Position numbers and translations under genes: made by a program
Shown here: positions 10,379-22,469 of the stretch, piece after piece
How positions within the stretch are numbered: position 1 is the first letter of the stretch
Layout of the letters: every line of letters begins with the position of its first letter
DNA from: Diphasiastrum complanatum
Lineage: Eukaryota; Streptophyta; Lycopodiopsida; Lycopodiales; Lycopodiaceae
Reading direction: 5' to 3'
Assembly: GCA_029204225.1 (NCBI GenBank)
Contig: CM055099.1
Span: forward strand, 70,197,349 to 70,261,348
Length of the DNA: 64,000 nt
The notes under the pieces: generated by a model
Database searches by the model: none
What the model saw: the letters and a program-made list of their open reading frames with translations, nothing else
What the model was told of the DNA's origin: nothing

Positions 10379-10590
10379 TACAACAATCAATTGCTCATCT
10401 TGAAGGTAGCAAATTTGAGCCACCACTTCCTGAGTTGTTGTCCCAATCACCAACAATTCCCTCCCAGTCTGATCTCTGATAAATGGAACAGTCATCCCTG
10501 CAAAAGTTAGAACAGTTGCTGTCCCAAACAATGTCACTCTCAAGCCAAGATCACTTGCAGGTTTTTAGGGCAGCAAACTCTGTAACAAAA
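10379..10590 (-). other. Exon-like frame next to the inverted repeat
   Basis: On the minus strand a frame reads RVTLFGTATVLTFAGMTVPF and continues IRDQTGRELLVIGTTTQEVV, then AQICYLQDEQLIVVIAVSI before a stop. It has no ATG of its own but lies downstream of two acceptor-like pyrimidine tracts ending in AG (near 10579 and near 10500). This looks like one exon of a host gene, but no neighbouring exon or family was recognised. Confidence 0.25.
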
Positions 10591-10861
10591 AGCAATAGAA
10601 TCAAGATAACGATGTCTGAAAATCAGCAATCAGCATTTGCTAATTCACATAGAATTTTGAAATTTTTTCAGATTTCAAGCTTTCATAAAAGCACAATGAA
10701 ATGGTCAACAATAAGACCTCATCAAAGGCCCAAGCAAGCCTGGTTCGGATATCATTGTAAGGAACATTCTAGACCTTTTTGTTATTGAATTAATGTTACT
10801 ACGTGTTTGCTCTTCGTAGGGTTTGTTCTTTGTAAACGCATGTTTGCTCTTTGTACATGAA

Positions 10862-10864
<3 letters not shown>

Positions 10865-10910
<46 letters not shown>
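10865..10910. repeat. (GA)n microsatellite
   Basis: About 23 perfect GA units. The open frames through it on both strands (Arg-Glu or Leu-Ser runs) are artefacts. Confidence 0.97.
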
Positions 10911-10911
<1 letters not shown>

Positions 10912-10914
<3 letters not shown>

Positions 10915-12708
10915 GAGCTCATATGGCTTTTTTTTCCACATCTCAATTGTGTTTGTCTGGTAGATTAGTAGAGCTAGTTTGCATTTGTATGGAGTAGTGT
11001 TTAAAGCCTAATCATAATGTCAAAGTTTTTTGTTTGGTTATATGAAACAATCTGTTGGCTGTTTATTTGGTTGTTTGTGACAGTGGGTTGTATGTATGAT
11101 TGCATGTTACAGTGTGCACACAATGAGAAAGAAGTAGATGTGCGTCACCAAAAAAAATCTACTTGAGGCTCTCCAACTCATCAAATACAACAGATTATGA
11201 AGTGTTGCATGCATTTCAGCACATAGCTTGGCAGTTGAGATTCAATAGATCATTTGACTTGCAATGCATTCAGTTCAAAGCTATAGTGCTCATTTGTTAG
11301 GTAGGTTCACAACAGTCCATTAAAGCCTATACGGTGCATTTCAACAAGATTCAGTTTTGAACCATTTTAACGATGCAAAACTTCTGTGTGAATGCCTTGG
11401 AAGCTGTGGTTGCTAATCGCATGTTCCAGCTTGTAGAAGTGTTGATGCAGGGGACAAGTTAGCACTCGTTGGTTGTTTCTATCGAGAGCTAACTAACCAC
11501 TAGTGTTTGACAAGGAAAATTAGCAATTCTTCTATGTCATCCTCTTTGTATTTCAATCCAAAGTAATCGTTACTCTACAGCTTAGCATTCTTGAGTTTGT
11601 AGTTGTTCATTGAGTGAAACTTGCATGACAAGGATGCTCACTTACTAAGTGACCATAGGGTGGCAAAGGAGTCTATGGAAAGCTGTTGTGGCTAAAAGGA
11701 CTGAGTTACATGCTTACTGTCCAGCCCTTTTTTGGAAGGGTTTCCAGGATTGAATCAGCTGTAAAAAGTTTTGCCTTTACTATCAAAACAGCAGTGTCTA
11801 AATGAAGCAAAAGAAAGAAGTTTCAAGTCTATATATCTAATATCTCAAGTTGCATGTAGGGAAAAGGTCTTTCAGGGGCTCATGGACCCTTAGAAGATAT
11901 TCTTCGAGGCAAACTAACCACCCTAAATATACTTCAACCTATGAGGATCAAAAGAACAATAGGCATGAATTTATCAAGGTGCACAGATGGAGGTGGAGTG
12001 GAGGTCGATGAAATGATTCGAGAGAGATGAATATAACCCAAAAAAAACAGTAAGAAATGTTAATCAAACCCAAGGCCAGCAAGCAGTCCATCCTATCTCA
12101 TTATTGTGCAAGAATAATCTGCGGTTTCAGGGAGGGGAGGGAGCTGAGAAGCCAATCGTCACAAGCAAGAAGATAAGAGGGATTAAATGTTGTTTGGTTA
12201 GGTTTCCACTAGAGTCCTTGGTACCAACTAGAATATTAACATTCTTTTTGCTTATTTCCCATCAGCGACTGTTCTTGAAACTTGATAAAACTCTCAATCT
12301 TGTGGAGAAGCAACCTAGGATCACATTTCTAACCGTGCAATCTTTGAAGGTATATATCGTTGTAAAATTCGAGTAGCATCTACATTTCATTTAGCGCGTG
12401 AACCAGAAGAAGAGCAATTTATTTAAGTGATCCACCACCAAACTTGGAGGCCGAAGAGCCACGACCATTGGGATAGAAGTTCAACTCCTCCATCATTTTA
12501 AGGCCCTTCAAAGGAGCGTGTGGGGTAGGTTGGTAAGATCTAAGACATGAAGTCCAAGGCCCTACTACTACAACAAGGACATGAAATCAAAATACAAATT
12601 TCAGTTCGTATGTCCCAGAGTTGTAGTCGAATTGGTAATCAACAATGAGTGTGTGACTAAAGGAAAAGATCTAAAATGTAAAAGGTTTCCTTCAAGATAT
12701 GCACCACA
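10912..12708. other. Intergenic stretch without recognisable gene
   Basis: AT-rich DNA with ordinary complexity. The longest frame is 12104-12376 (+), 90 residues without recognised motif. No transposon ends, repeats or RNA genes were seen. Confidence 0.5.
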
Positions 12709-13130
12709 TGCTGGAATCATAGATGCAGCGCGATTCTGAATCGCGATTCGGGATTTTCCCAGAATCGTGTAGAATCGATTTTTTTTTTTTGAAATTTTTT
12801 TAGGCAATATGGGTATCAGATGAAAGCTCTAATCGAGGGGATTATGATTGTGTAGTTTGCCGACTGTTTCAGGTGCAGGGATGGTCCCTTTTAGGTGTAT
12901 TAACTCCTAGGTTTACAACTTTATGCTATAGCTGCATCCCATATAAAAAAAAAGAGAACACATTGGGGCATTCCCAATGAACATAGCAGGAATCTCCCTT
13001 TCTCTGACTCTCCCTCTCTCTATCTCTCTTTGTGATCACAACAAATGGAACTAAAACAATGCTGAACAAAAACCTAGCTGAATCATTCTGAACTTTAGCC
13101 TTAAATGAAACAATTTTTGACAAAACAACC

Positions 13131-13133
<3 letters not shown>

Positions 13134-13180
<47 letters not shown>
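13134..13180. repeat. (CT)n microsatellite inside the hAT element
   Basis: About 23 CT units, preceded at 13000-13030 by interrupted CT tracts. It lies between the transposase tail and the left TIR. Confidence 0.95.
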
Positions 13181-13185
<5 letters not shown>

Positions 13186-13605
13186 ATAAATCATAAACCA
13201 TAAAACAGAAGTTACTGAACTAAAACCACAAAGAACAATACTGAATCACGACAATGCTGTGAATAGGATCATCACAATATATAATATCGGGCCACATGGC
13301 ACCAAAAAGGGGTACAATGATGTTCCATGAACGTAATGAAAACTATACAACTAAGGCTCGTCAGAGTCATGGTAGGATAAATCATCCGAATCTGTGCCTG
13401 ACTGCAGGTCCCAAGGGTCCGCAGATGAATCGGAACTGGAGGGAACCATATGCCGTGGTGTGGCCCTGGCGCTGCTGCGTGCTCAAGCTCTCTGCTGCGT
13501 GCTCTGGCTCTGGACCACCCCCCTCCCCCTGCCTCTGCCTCTGCCTCTCTCCCCTCCTCTGGCCCCCATTTGGTTGCCCCCAGCCCTGTGTCTACTCCGT
13601 CGTGC

Positions 13606-15362
13606 CTATGTGTCAGGTGGCTGTGACCCTACGCCCTGGGATGGCCCTACCCAATGTGATGATGCCTGGCCGACGGCGGCCTGTGATGCTCCACTCCTGT
13701 CTACAAAAAGAGTACTCAGCCCCCCCCTCCCAGAACCTCTAGGTCTCCACCTAGGCCTACGTGCAGGAATGGCTGGCTCCTCCTCTGTCTCCGCATCAGG
13801 GTCCACCAGCAGGTCAGTCAGGTCATCCCCCTGTGCCTCCGCCCACATCTCCTCGTCCTCCTCCGTAGCCCCCTCAACCCACTCCTTCTCCTCCACATAG
13901 TCTGGCCCGAGCATCTCTCCACCCTCCGAGCCCTCACCATCTCCCTTCTCAGCCCTCTCCCTCTGCCTCTCTGTCCTCCTCTTCCGCCGTATAACCTCTC
14001 TAATGACCTCCCATATGAAATCGGCTGTGATGGCGTCACCACCTCGAGTGGCATCCACGCCACGTAGGAATATTGTGCCAAGCAGGCAAGAAACCAAGAC
14101 ATTGATGACGGATCGCCGACGAATGTCGATCCACCCATCACTCAATATTGTGCATCCATACCTGCCGCAAAACACCCATTAGCTACATGCAAAACTTGCG
14201 CCACCAGTAAATCCTAAACACATGCAAAGAGATAATAAAGACAAGGTACTTGCTGCTGCCAAGCTGAGCGAATGGAACTCAACTCCCGCGTGATGGCCTC
14301 CTCCTCCTCACGAAGCAACCTGCCTCGCAGTGCCTCTCGCCTGGGAGGTGTCCATGTAGCATCCACGGCCGCCATCTATGCACAGAACTCCCTGAACACC
14401 CAAGTGTTAGCAACAACAAAAGGAATGCCGCACTCGTAAAAGAACTGGCCACATAGTTGAGTGCAACGGGCTTGCTGCTCTCTTTGCCAGCCGCATCGAT
14501 CAAGGGTCTGCTGCCTGGGCCTAACCCCTCTCTGCTGTATATATGGTGCTCGTGGTCTAGCATTCCCAACGGATGGTTGATCTGTGGGTGTCACTCTCTC
14601 TGGCAACATCTGCCGAAGCATGTGGTGCATCTGTTGCCGAGGTGGAGGGACGAGAAGCACCCGCTGCCGCTGAACCAACATGCTCATCTGATGGTCGTGC
14701 TACTGCTGCGGATGGAACTGAAGGTGCTGTACTAGGCCCTGCACCTGAACCATGCTCTGCCCGTGATGTACTGGGCCGTGCACCTGTACCATGCTCTGCA
14801 CGTGATGTACTGGGCCCTGCACCCGTGCTTTGCCCGTGATGTACTAGGCACTGCACCTCTACCATGCCCAGCCCGTGATGTACTATGCCCTGCAGTTGTA
14901 CCATGCCCTGCCCGTGATGTACTGGGCCCAATACCCGTGGTAGACCCTGCCTGCCTGCCTGCCTGTGAGCCCTCCTGCATGCCTGCCTGTAGCTGCTCCT
15001 GCTACCTATCCCTGTCTAGAACCCAATGATGCAGTACCGGGCCAGTACATGGTAGACAACCTTTGCAGATCCTCATCAGAAATCTTGGGGCAATCAGATA
15101 TGCCCAATGTCCGCCCATCTGGCCCTCTGACCCGCAACAAGTGAGCCCTAACCCTGGTGAGTGATCCCGTGAAGTGACCACCGCAATGCAAGCATCTCCA
15201 TCTGCGGGTGCCTGAGCCATGGTGTGTGCCCACATCCCCATCGGTAAGCTCAACCTTGGCCCAAAGGCCTCGGTCCCGCACTGGCATCGTATCAACACGA
15301 CCCCAAACCTGCAAACAACAAATAATCAAGCAAACGTTCAGTAGAAAAAAAATACATTGCAT
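13606..15362 (-). pseudogene. hAT transposase (BED finger and DUF659-like region), deleted core
   Basis: Read on the minus strand, an acceptor at about 15308 opens an exon with a BED-type zinc finger (RRWRCLHCGGHFTGSLTRVR, then AHLLRVRG and GISDCPKIS, about 15200-15080). A Ser/Gly-rich repeat linker follows (14935-14735), then FFYECGIPFVVANTWVFREF and an Arg/Glu-rich helix ending QQQ near 14260. A plausible GT-AG intron spans 14259-14162. The next exon begins YGCTILSDGWIDIRRRSVIN and GTIFLRGVDA, the signature of the DUF659-like hAT segment. The frame then passes straight into an acidic/basic tail, so the RNase H-like catalytic core and the hATC dimerisation domain are missing. One in-frame TAG lies at 14376-14378. 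It cannot encode an active transposase. Confidence 0.8.
14735..14935. repeat. Coding minisatellite in the transposase linker
   Basis: Imperfect units of about 33 bp carrying a CCCGTGATGTACTGGGC core occur six or so times. On the minus strand each unit encodes a variant of GPSTSRAEHGT. Unequal exchange at this tract would change linker length without breaking the frame. Confidence 0.8.
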
Positions 15363-16254
15363 TGAACAACATTACCGAGCTCAAATAGAGCTCAAAATAC
15401 CAGAGCATACATTAGAACGATTCCAATTCACACATCATATCAAGTGCCAAAAAAGAACATGAGATTAGGGCGTGGGATAGAATAATTTCAGTATGAGAGA
15501 TAACAGGCGACTGACATTAGCGTGGGAGTCCGTGCAGGCGTAAAGGAGTGCAGTGTGGGCCTAAACCGCGCCCCTAGCAGATGTTTGCACGATGGTCCAC
15601 GCCTAAACCCTAAAAAGTATGGAATCAGGGCATGAAAATTGAAATTTGTGATACGGGCGGAACGGAGGTCATAGGAGTCTGTGCAGGCATGTGGAAATGC
15701 ATTCTAGGCTCAGACATCATCTCACTCGGTTTGCAACAAGTCATTTTGTGAAAATGGCAAAAATACACAAGCATTTGGAATGTGGTCTTCAAATCTCGCT
15801 AGGCATGCCGTAACGGCTGAAACTGACGTCGTAGGAATCATCGTGAGCATGAAGAAAGGTGGTCTAGAGCCAAACTACGCTCGATTTGGTTGCCTATAGC
15901 TCAATGTCAACAGTTGCAAAAAATCAAGCCTACACTTACTAAATATTGAAAATTGGTCGTTTCGCTCTCCACGAAGCTCAGATTTGCCCCGCACCGTGCA
16001 CACCACCTCCGTATCGCCGAGTAGATGCCTGCCAACTATTCACTTGCGAAGATCGGACGCCCACAGCTCTTAGAAAAGAAATTTGCCTCCTCCACTCCTG
16101 GCGCGGTTATGTCCGCGAGGAGGAGGCTCGAAATCAGTTAAGTCGGTTTTTTTTTGAAACGATTCTGTGAAGCGAATCGCGATTCGCAGATTCGCAATTA
16201 GCGAATTGCGAGTCCAGCGAATCACGATTCGCTGCATCTATGTGCTGAATATAG

Positions 16255-16665
16255 GAGGGGCCAATGTGTGTCAGGCTCGGGCTCAAGCAAAGTACTACTT
16301 GGACAAACCAACATCTTTTGATAGGATTATTTGTAATTTTTAGAGAGTTGTGAGATTTTCAAGATTAGAAAATGTCCAACATCATCTCCTTGTTAAGCGA
16401 TTGGTTCAACAAGTTGTCAATTGCAGCTATCCGAGTTCAACATGTTCCACTTATCCTTTTATGGTCACAAACTAAACTGAACGCTTTGAGATATAGGTGG
16501 TATAGCAAGTTCAAAGGCCATAGTGGATTTATAGAAATCAAGCCTTTTGCGCTAGCCAGAAACAATCTAAAAATTGGACAATGTAGAATCTTCAAAGAAG
16601 TTTTGGAATAAGCGCTCACCTCAAGAGTCCACTTGGGAAATGATTAATACCATTCAAAAGCTCTG
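16255..16665 (+). pseudogene. Gypsy chromodomain remnant
   Basis: Near 16603-16665 a frame reads WNKRSPQESTWEMINTIQKL and stops. This is the second half of an integrase-linked chromodomain (a KWK...TWE pattern) of plant chromoviruses. The first half is in another frame upstream (CRIFKEVLE, ending 16611), so there is a frameshift between them. No RT or protease is adjacent. Confidence 0.5.
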
Positions 16666-16854
16666 ACCCCTCGAGCAAAACGTATACGGGAGAAGAGCCA
16701 CTCCGCAATTTCTAAATTTCATGGTCAGATATGGTTTTATGAAATCATGGGACAATGGATATGCGACGAAACTTGAAAAACCCTTCAAAATGATAATCTT
16801 CTAATAACCCTTCTTAAAAAACGAACATGACAATGTGTTTACACCATAGAATTA

Positions 16855-17740
16855 ATGAACCGTGTACGGTTCACCACAGTTCTGAGAACCATACAGTGAA
16901 CTGTACGGTTCTCAGAAAATTTTAGTTGGAACCGTGGTGAACCGTACAGTTAATTAATTAATTATTTTTTTAAATTTTCCCACCCCCAAAATTAGCCAAA
17001 AGAATGCTAAAAAATGCCAAAAAAATGCCAAAATCAGTGAAATGAGGGCCAAACACAATGAGTGCCAAAAACAGTGAGTGCCCTGAGTGCCATGAGTGCC
17101 AAAAACAATGAGTGCCATGAGTGGCAAAAACAGTGAGTGCCCAAAAACAGTGTGTGGCAAAAACAGTAATTAATTAATTACCAAATTCACAGATTTCACA
17201 AATGATTTCATAAATTTCACAGATGATACATATTTGACAGATTTCAAATGATGTGCAGATGACTTGACAGATGATACAGATGATTTGACAGATGTGAAAT
17301 CATCTGAAATCATCACTGATTTGACAGATTTCACAGATTTCACATGATGTACAGATGATTTGACAGATGACTTTACAGATGATACAGATGATTTGAGTCA
17401 TTTGACAGATGATACAGATGATTTCACAGATCTTTTGGCCCTTTTTTTGCATATTCTTGGGTTATTTTTGGGGGGGAAACTAAAAAAAAATTAATTAATT
17501 AATTAATCAGTACGGTTCACCACGGTTCGGGGCAAAAAAATTTAAGAACCGTACGGTTCTCAGAACCGTGGTGAACCGATAACAGTTCATTGATTCTATG
17601 AATTAATTAAAGGGGGGAAAAGGGTAAAAATAGTAATAATTAATTAATTAATTAAGTAGCTACAGCAACCGTACCACGGTTCATGAACCGTGGTACGGTT
17701 CCCAGGACCCACGGTTCTGAGAACCGTCGGTTCTATGTAG
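16855..17740. repeat. AT-rich element with ACCGTACGGTTC palindromes
   Basis: Both ends carry clustered GAACCGT/ACGGTTC palindromes (16860-16945 and 17510-17735). The middle holds TTAATTAA runs, repeats of GAGTGCCAAAAACAGT type (17040-17160) and repeats of ACAGATGATACAGATGATTTG type (17200-17440). GTTTACAC occurs just outside both ends (left near 16840, right 17741-17748), which could be an 8-bp target duplication. A non-autonomous DNA transposon is the likeliest reading, but TIR alignment is imperfect. Confidence 0.5.
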
Positions 17741-17749
17741 AGGTTTACA

Positions 17750-18770
17750 CAATAGAGGCATGATCTTCAAAAAGTACTTCTGGTTTCTTTTCCTTTGCGG
17801 CCCCTTCATGGCAAGACAGGATATTGTCGTGGTGAACTTAACTTTTTTCTAATTTGGATATAACCTTATATTAACATTTTGATCATCTTATGCAGATGAA
17901 CTTATCACCTTTGAGTATATCAACATGTGAAAATATAACTTAAAAAAAAACATTCATACTCTCTTTATCTCGATGAAGAGTTCTACTTTTATTCAAGTTC
18001 CAAGGTGTCCTCACACAGACATATATGGCATGAAGACCCTTACACATTTAAATCTAGGATGAATGTTTGGAGCATAGCTTCTAGTCAATATGACCTTATG
18101 AACCACTTTTTTTATGAGAACATTTTTGAAAGAAAAAAAAAACGTTCATGGCATTTCGTGAACTCAAGCAAATGTTCTTGGTTAAATGTCGAGAGACTGC
18201 CAAAGTAAAGCTCAAAAGACAAATCGGATGTACATTGAATCTTCCATTTGAGATGTTGTACACTCCCGACATTCAAATTTTGTATAGTTGCACATTCACA
18301 TCAGTGGGTTTTCTCTCATCTATGGCATGGGATGGGTTTTCACAAGTTTGACCAAAAGTCTAGGAATTGTTCAAGATCGCCAAAAAAAAGGGTTTATCCT
18401 AGGTTAGAATATATTAATATGTCGAATCATAGTTTTAATATCCCGGGCACTTGAGACCTTTGAGAATATTTTAACAAATTGAGACACTCCATCTTCACAA
18501 AATTTTTCATATACATGATAAAAAAAAACCTACCCCCGTTATCAAGGCCTTTACCCTCTTTATGTCGGGAAAAAACTAAACCCTTCTTCCATAGTGACCT
18601 CGAGGTATTGCACCCCTGCAGTGCTTTCTACAAGGAGTATTTGGTAAATCTCCATCATCTCCACAGAAAATCTAGATTTCTGCTCGTCGTGCAAGCTCCA
18701 AGAGAGAAGGGAGATGAAATGGGCACAAAATCCCAGGCTTGAAGGCTCGACTTTTTTATCTCTAGCTAGA
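17750..18770. other. Intergenic DNA, short open frames only
   Basis: Overlapping frames of 60-90 residues (18005-18742, +) have no recognised motif. One segment (18148-18351) reads MAFRELKQMFLVKCRETAKV and could be a transposon scrap. Confidence 0.3.
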
Positions 18771-18772
18771 AA

Positions 18773-18968
18773 GGCTCAAACCAGCCTTCTCCTGACCTCG
18801 AACCCATGGTCTGATAGGACCGGCAATGGCAAGACAGGTCCAGAATACTTCGCATAAACATTGTATTCGTTGTCACTGCAGTCAATGGCAAGGCACGCCC
18901 TTGGAGTGATGGAGACATTCACGATTGACGTTGCTCGAGCTAAACTTGTCTCAACTTGACATTCATGC
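18773..18968 (-). other. Exon-like open frame
   Basis: The minus strand is open for about 60 codons reading QVETSLARATSIVNVSITPR, ACLAIDCSDNEYNVYAKYSG and PVLPLPVLSDHGFEVRRRLV before TGA. It has protein-like composition and no ATG, as an internal or last exon would. No family is recognised and no partner exon was located. Confidence 0.25.
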
Positions 18969-18999
18969 TACTGGGACTTCAGTTTTGAAACAGGAAACA

Positions 19000-21480
19000 A
19001 GCAAAACAAAGGCCTAATCACCTGTCGGGATTCGCGTAACAAACGTCTAGGTAGCTGGCATGGTGCCAAATCACTGCAGATCTGAACTTGGGGTCTTCTA
19101 GACACATTTTTATTACACGATATGCAGAATGTAACCTCTGTGATGATGCACTAAACTGCAGATCGATGCATTGGGCATTCTACAAGAGAAGTTCTTATTG
19201 AATTTCTCAAAACCCTACCATCTGCTCGGAGATGCGCATAGATAGCCAACAGTCACCCCTACAAGATCTAAATGACAAGAAAATTAGGAAAGGCATCATG
19301 CTAAATATAGCTCGACGTCTGACAGGTGAATTTGTATTATTGGCTTTGAAAATATCTTGAAATTTGTCGAAAGGCCTCTCATAAAGACTATTGTCTATGG
19401 ATAGTTGATCAGTGATTTTCTTAAGTGGGGAGAGCGCATGTTATCTTCTATCCTTAGGCACGGTCGGTCAATGGCTCACTATAAGGAAGGTTCCAATTTA
19501 CTATCTCTGGTCAGGACAAGTGTTAAGATCTTATCGTATGGTAAGGATTCTTAGATTCTGGTAAGGAGCAAGACATACTCGGCAATCAAGTATACGACTA
19601 ACTGTACTTTTGTCTTGATGCTTCATATCCCGATAACACTCATTACTAAACCACTTTTTAGGAGGATTGAGGATATTCACACTCACAGATGTCTTTAGAA
19701 ATATGCAGAATTCGAAAATGCACACATGTGAAAGTTGTGAAACTGCTGTTCAAGGACCTAGAGTAACTCAATGGAACTAGCTATGCAATTTTGTCCCATT
19801 CAAATTGAATAGAAATTTTAAAGGCAAGTGATCTATATGCAATATTAAAAATTGAATTACAGATGTTGCATAGAGCATCTTCATATAGATCCATCATTTT
19901 CTCGAATTTTTAAGTATGGTAGAGATTAGCTGATGATTGATAGAATATTGCACTACATGAAGGGCACTAAAGTGTATAATCCACTAGTTCCATTGCTCTA
20001 CATGAAGGGTATAGACTCAAAACAGAGCAAAGAGCCTAAACTTCATCCCCTAAAGATCAGTATATATCTCAGTGGGTGGTGGTTCATATATTCGGATGAA
20101 TTCTAGGATTACCCCATTTCTAAATCGAATGATTCATGAAAAAGTTTGGAGGATTAAAAAAGTTGTTATTTGATATCTATAGATTCTAGTGTTTTGCAAT
20201 GAGAGCATTACAAAATGGCACACCGATCTCATGATACTATAGATATAGCGGAGAGAGGCACTTCATGAATGATCAGACGCAAAAATACAATGAGCATTGC
20301 CATAGTGTTCTTTTGGATCAAAACTAAAATGTTACTGCAAGCTAACATCAGATAAAAAAAAAACACCTTTTATAAGAGAGACAAATATTAATAGTATTCA
20401 AAGGCATTTCGAATGAGTTATCTATAGGTGCTATACCTCAATTGTGCATGCATTCTTTGTAAGGGATCCATATAATTAGCTTATGAGTGACTGATCAATT
20501 AGGTCCACAAATTACATTGTTAAATCCTAGTTAGGCATACAAAGGATTTTGTTCTTTTTTTTCCTAATCAAGATTAGTCATTCTATTTTGTAGACATAAA
20601 ATGGTAGTTTTCATTAAATATTCATCTGGGAGATTCGCCTTTCTCTCAAACGATAATGCAATATGAAAAATGAAATTCGAAGTTGCAATTTGCAAAATGC
20701 CATGAAAGATCTCAAATAGTGTACAAAGCTCGCGTAATGTTCTTTCAAACAACGGATTTCTATTTGATTTTTTTGAAAACAATTTTGATTCCTATGAGCT
20801 TTGGGTTCCTACTGTAATAAACCTTATTACTCTACTACTGCTTACATGTTTTGCTGGATCAGTCAAGTATTATAAAAAAAAAATTGACTATTTTTCAATC
20901 ATGAAGTAGCTTTGTTATGTTTGGCTGTGCTACTTCTATGAGTTTTATGTTGTTGTATTGCTTGCATGGGATACAAATATAGAATTCATCCTATTCGAAG
21001 CCAACAAAAATGAAATGGACCTAAGATCAATTTCAAATTTTAGATTATTGCTCTTAGACATACAATTTATCCTGCTCGAAGTCAACAAAAACGGAGTGGA
21101 TCATGGGGCCTTTACAGAAATAAAATCATTCCATTATTGTAAAAAAAGTTTTTATGGATTTTAAGAAATTTTTTTATGGATTTTAGAGATTGTTCACCGG
21201 CTTGATGAAAAATCCTAGACCAAAAGCTAACTAGGAGCTAGGTAGGACATTTACTGCTTCAACCAGGTGGTGATGTGGAATTTGAGGAAATAAATGGTGG
21301 ACATGTTAACATGAGTCCCAATGTCGTAGTGTATATTGTTGAACAATCCATAGTCAAGATCAATTGTGCTCAGGCCACCACGCATATAGCTCCACTCCTA
21401 CATCTGTAGATTATTTATTTCAGATCAAAATAGTTTATGATTCTGAATAGATAAAATTCTTCAGATAAAAGAGCCCAAAG
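19000..21480. other. Intergenic stretch without recognisable gene
   Basis: AT-rich sequence. At 20958-21164 a short segment is internally duplicated: EFILFEANKNEMD and QFILLEVNKNGVD lie about 90 bases apart in one frame. Nothing else stands out. Confidence 0.4.
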
Positions 21481-21884
21481 AGAAGTTTGAACTATGACGA
21501 GGTCCATTTCCTCAACAGTTTTATTTGTAGAGCAAACGTGGATGTGAACATACCTTGCCTCTATATCAAGGAACCTTTTGCTCATACCCATGATGGTGCA
21601 AGTATGTCACAAGAGATGACATTTACCTGCAACCGCATGAGCCAACCATCCATGTTAGTTTTCGACCTCTGCCAAGACAGCCACCATTGCTCCGCAACAG
21701 ACAGTTGATGTGATGACATCCTTTCGCTCACTTGGTGCAAACAATGGACTATTAGGATCAAAATGAGATCCCTCTTTTCTTGGAGTCCTTCCCCACTGCA
21801 TCAGAATAATTCTTCCATATCGTCAATGGAACATGATGATTGAAGCTTAGCAAGGGTTGAAACAGGTTCTTTAACTGGTACAAA

Positions 21885-22003
21885 TTACAATCGTAGTGCA
21901 CAGAGCTTGGAAACTACCAAGTACACAAACTTAACCCATGGAAGTTTGAATTGACCAGAACGAGCAAGCCAGTCCATGCGTTTGAGCTGCTTCTCTGACA
22001 CCT
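21885..22003 (-). other. Exon-like frame with splice acceptor
   Basis: On the minus strand a strong acceptor (TTTGTTTCTTTTCAG, ending about 22004) is followed by VSEKQLKRMDWLARSGQFKL and PWVKFVYLVVSKLCALRL before a stop. A donor could follow PWVK. This may be a terminal exon of an unrecognised host gene; no neighbouring exon was found. Confidence 0.3.
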
Positions 22004-22432
22004 GAAAAGAAACAAAAGTGAGTGAAAGAACATCAGGGAGAGGAAATTTGTGAGATAAAAAGCTAAAGTAAAGGTAAAAGATGAGACTCAACTACATTAA
22101 TGCGAAGCTTACCGGGTGCCAGGACTCGTCATTCTCTGCATGCCCGTGGTTTTGATGACGTGCAAGCCTTACCCCTTTCATTAACACAGTAAAAGTTGAT
22201 AAAACAAGAGTTGATCTTAACCCGACTATCCCAAGAAACTTACCTCTAGAATATTCAGCTCCCTAGTAGAGAAGACGAATCTACAATAAACTGAATGATT
22301 ACAGACTATTTAAGCATCTAGAAATAACCTGAACCTTCATAGAAGAACCACAAATGTCAAAATTTTCATTATTGCTTAGGATAGGGTAAACTTCGGGAAT
22401 CTCTCTCTAGCACAATCACAACAAATTCTTCA

Positions 22433-22434
<2 letters not shown>

Positions 22435-22469
<35 letters not shown>

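Larger units (their letters stand above)
12718..16242 (-). mobile_element. hAT transposon, internally deleted
   Basis: The ends are inverted: CATAGATGCAGCG at 12718 and CGCTGCATCTATG ending at 16242. Next to each end lie subterminal clusters of GAATCGCGATTCG-like palindromes (12729-12780 and 16160-16230). The flanks TGCTGGAAT (12709-12717) and TGCTGAAT (16243-16250) are an 8-bp target duplication with one extra base on the left. The 3.5-kb interior encodes a hAT-like transposase on the minus strand. TIR form, duplication length and protein agree on the hAT superfamily. Confidence 0.85.

Noticed and set aside
13296-13900. Plus-strand frames of 148 and 168 residues
   Set aside because: They are shadows of the GC-rich C-terminal part of the minus-strand hAT transposase; the hAT motifs are on the other strand.
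14763-15029. Cys-rich plus-strand frame (repeated CPARDVLGPA)
   Set aside because: Reverse-strand shadow of the GPSTSRAEHG coding repeat.
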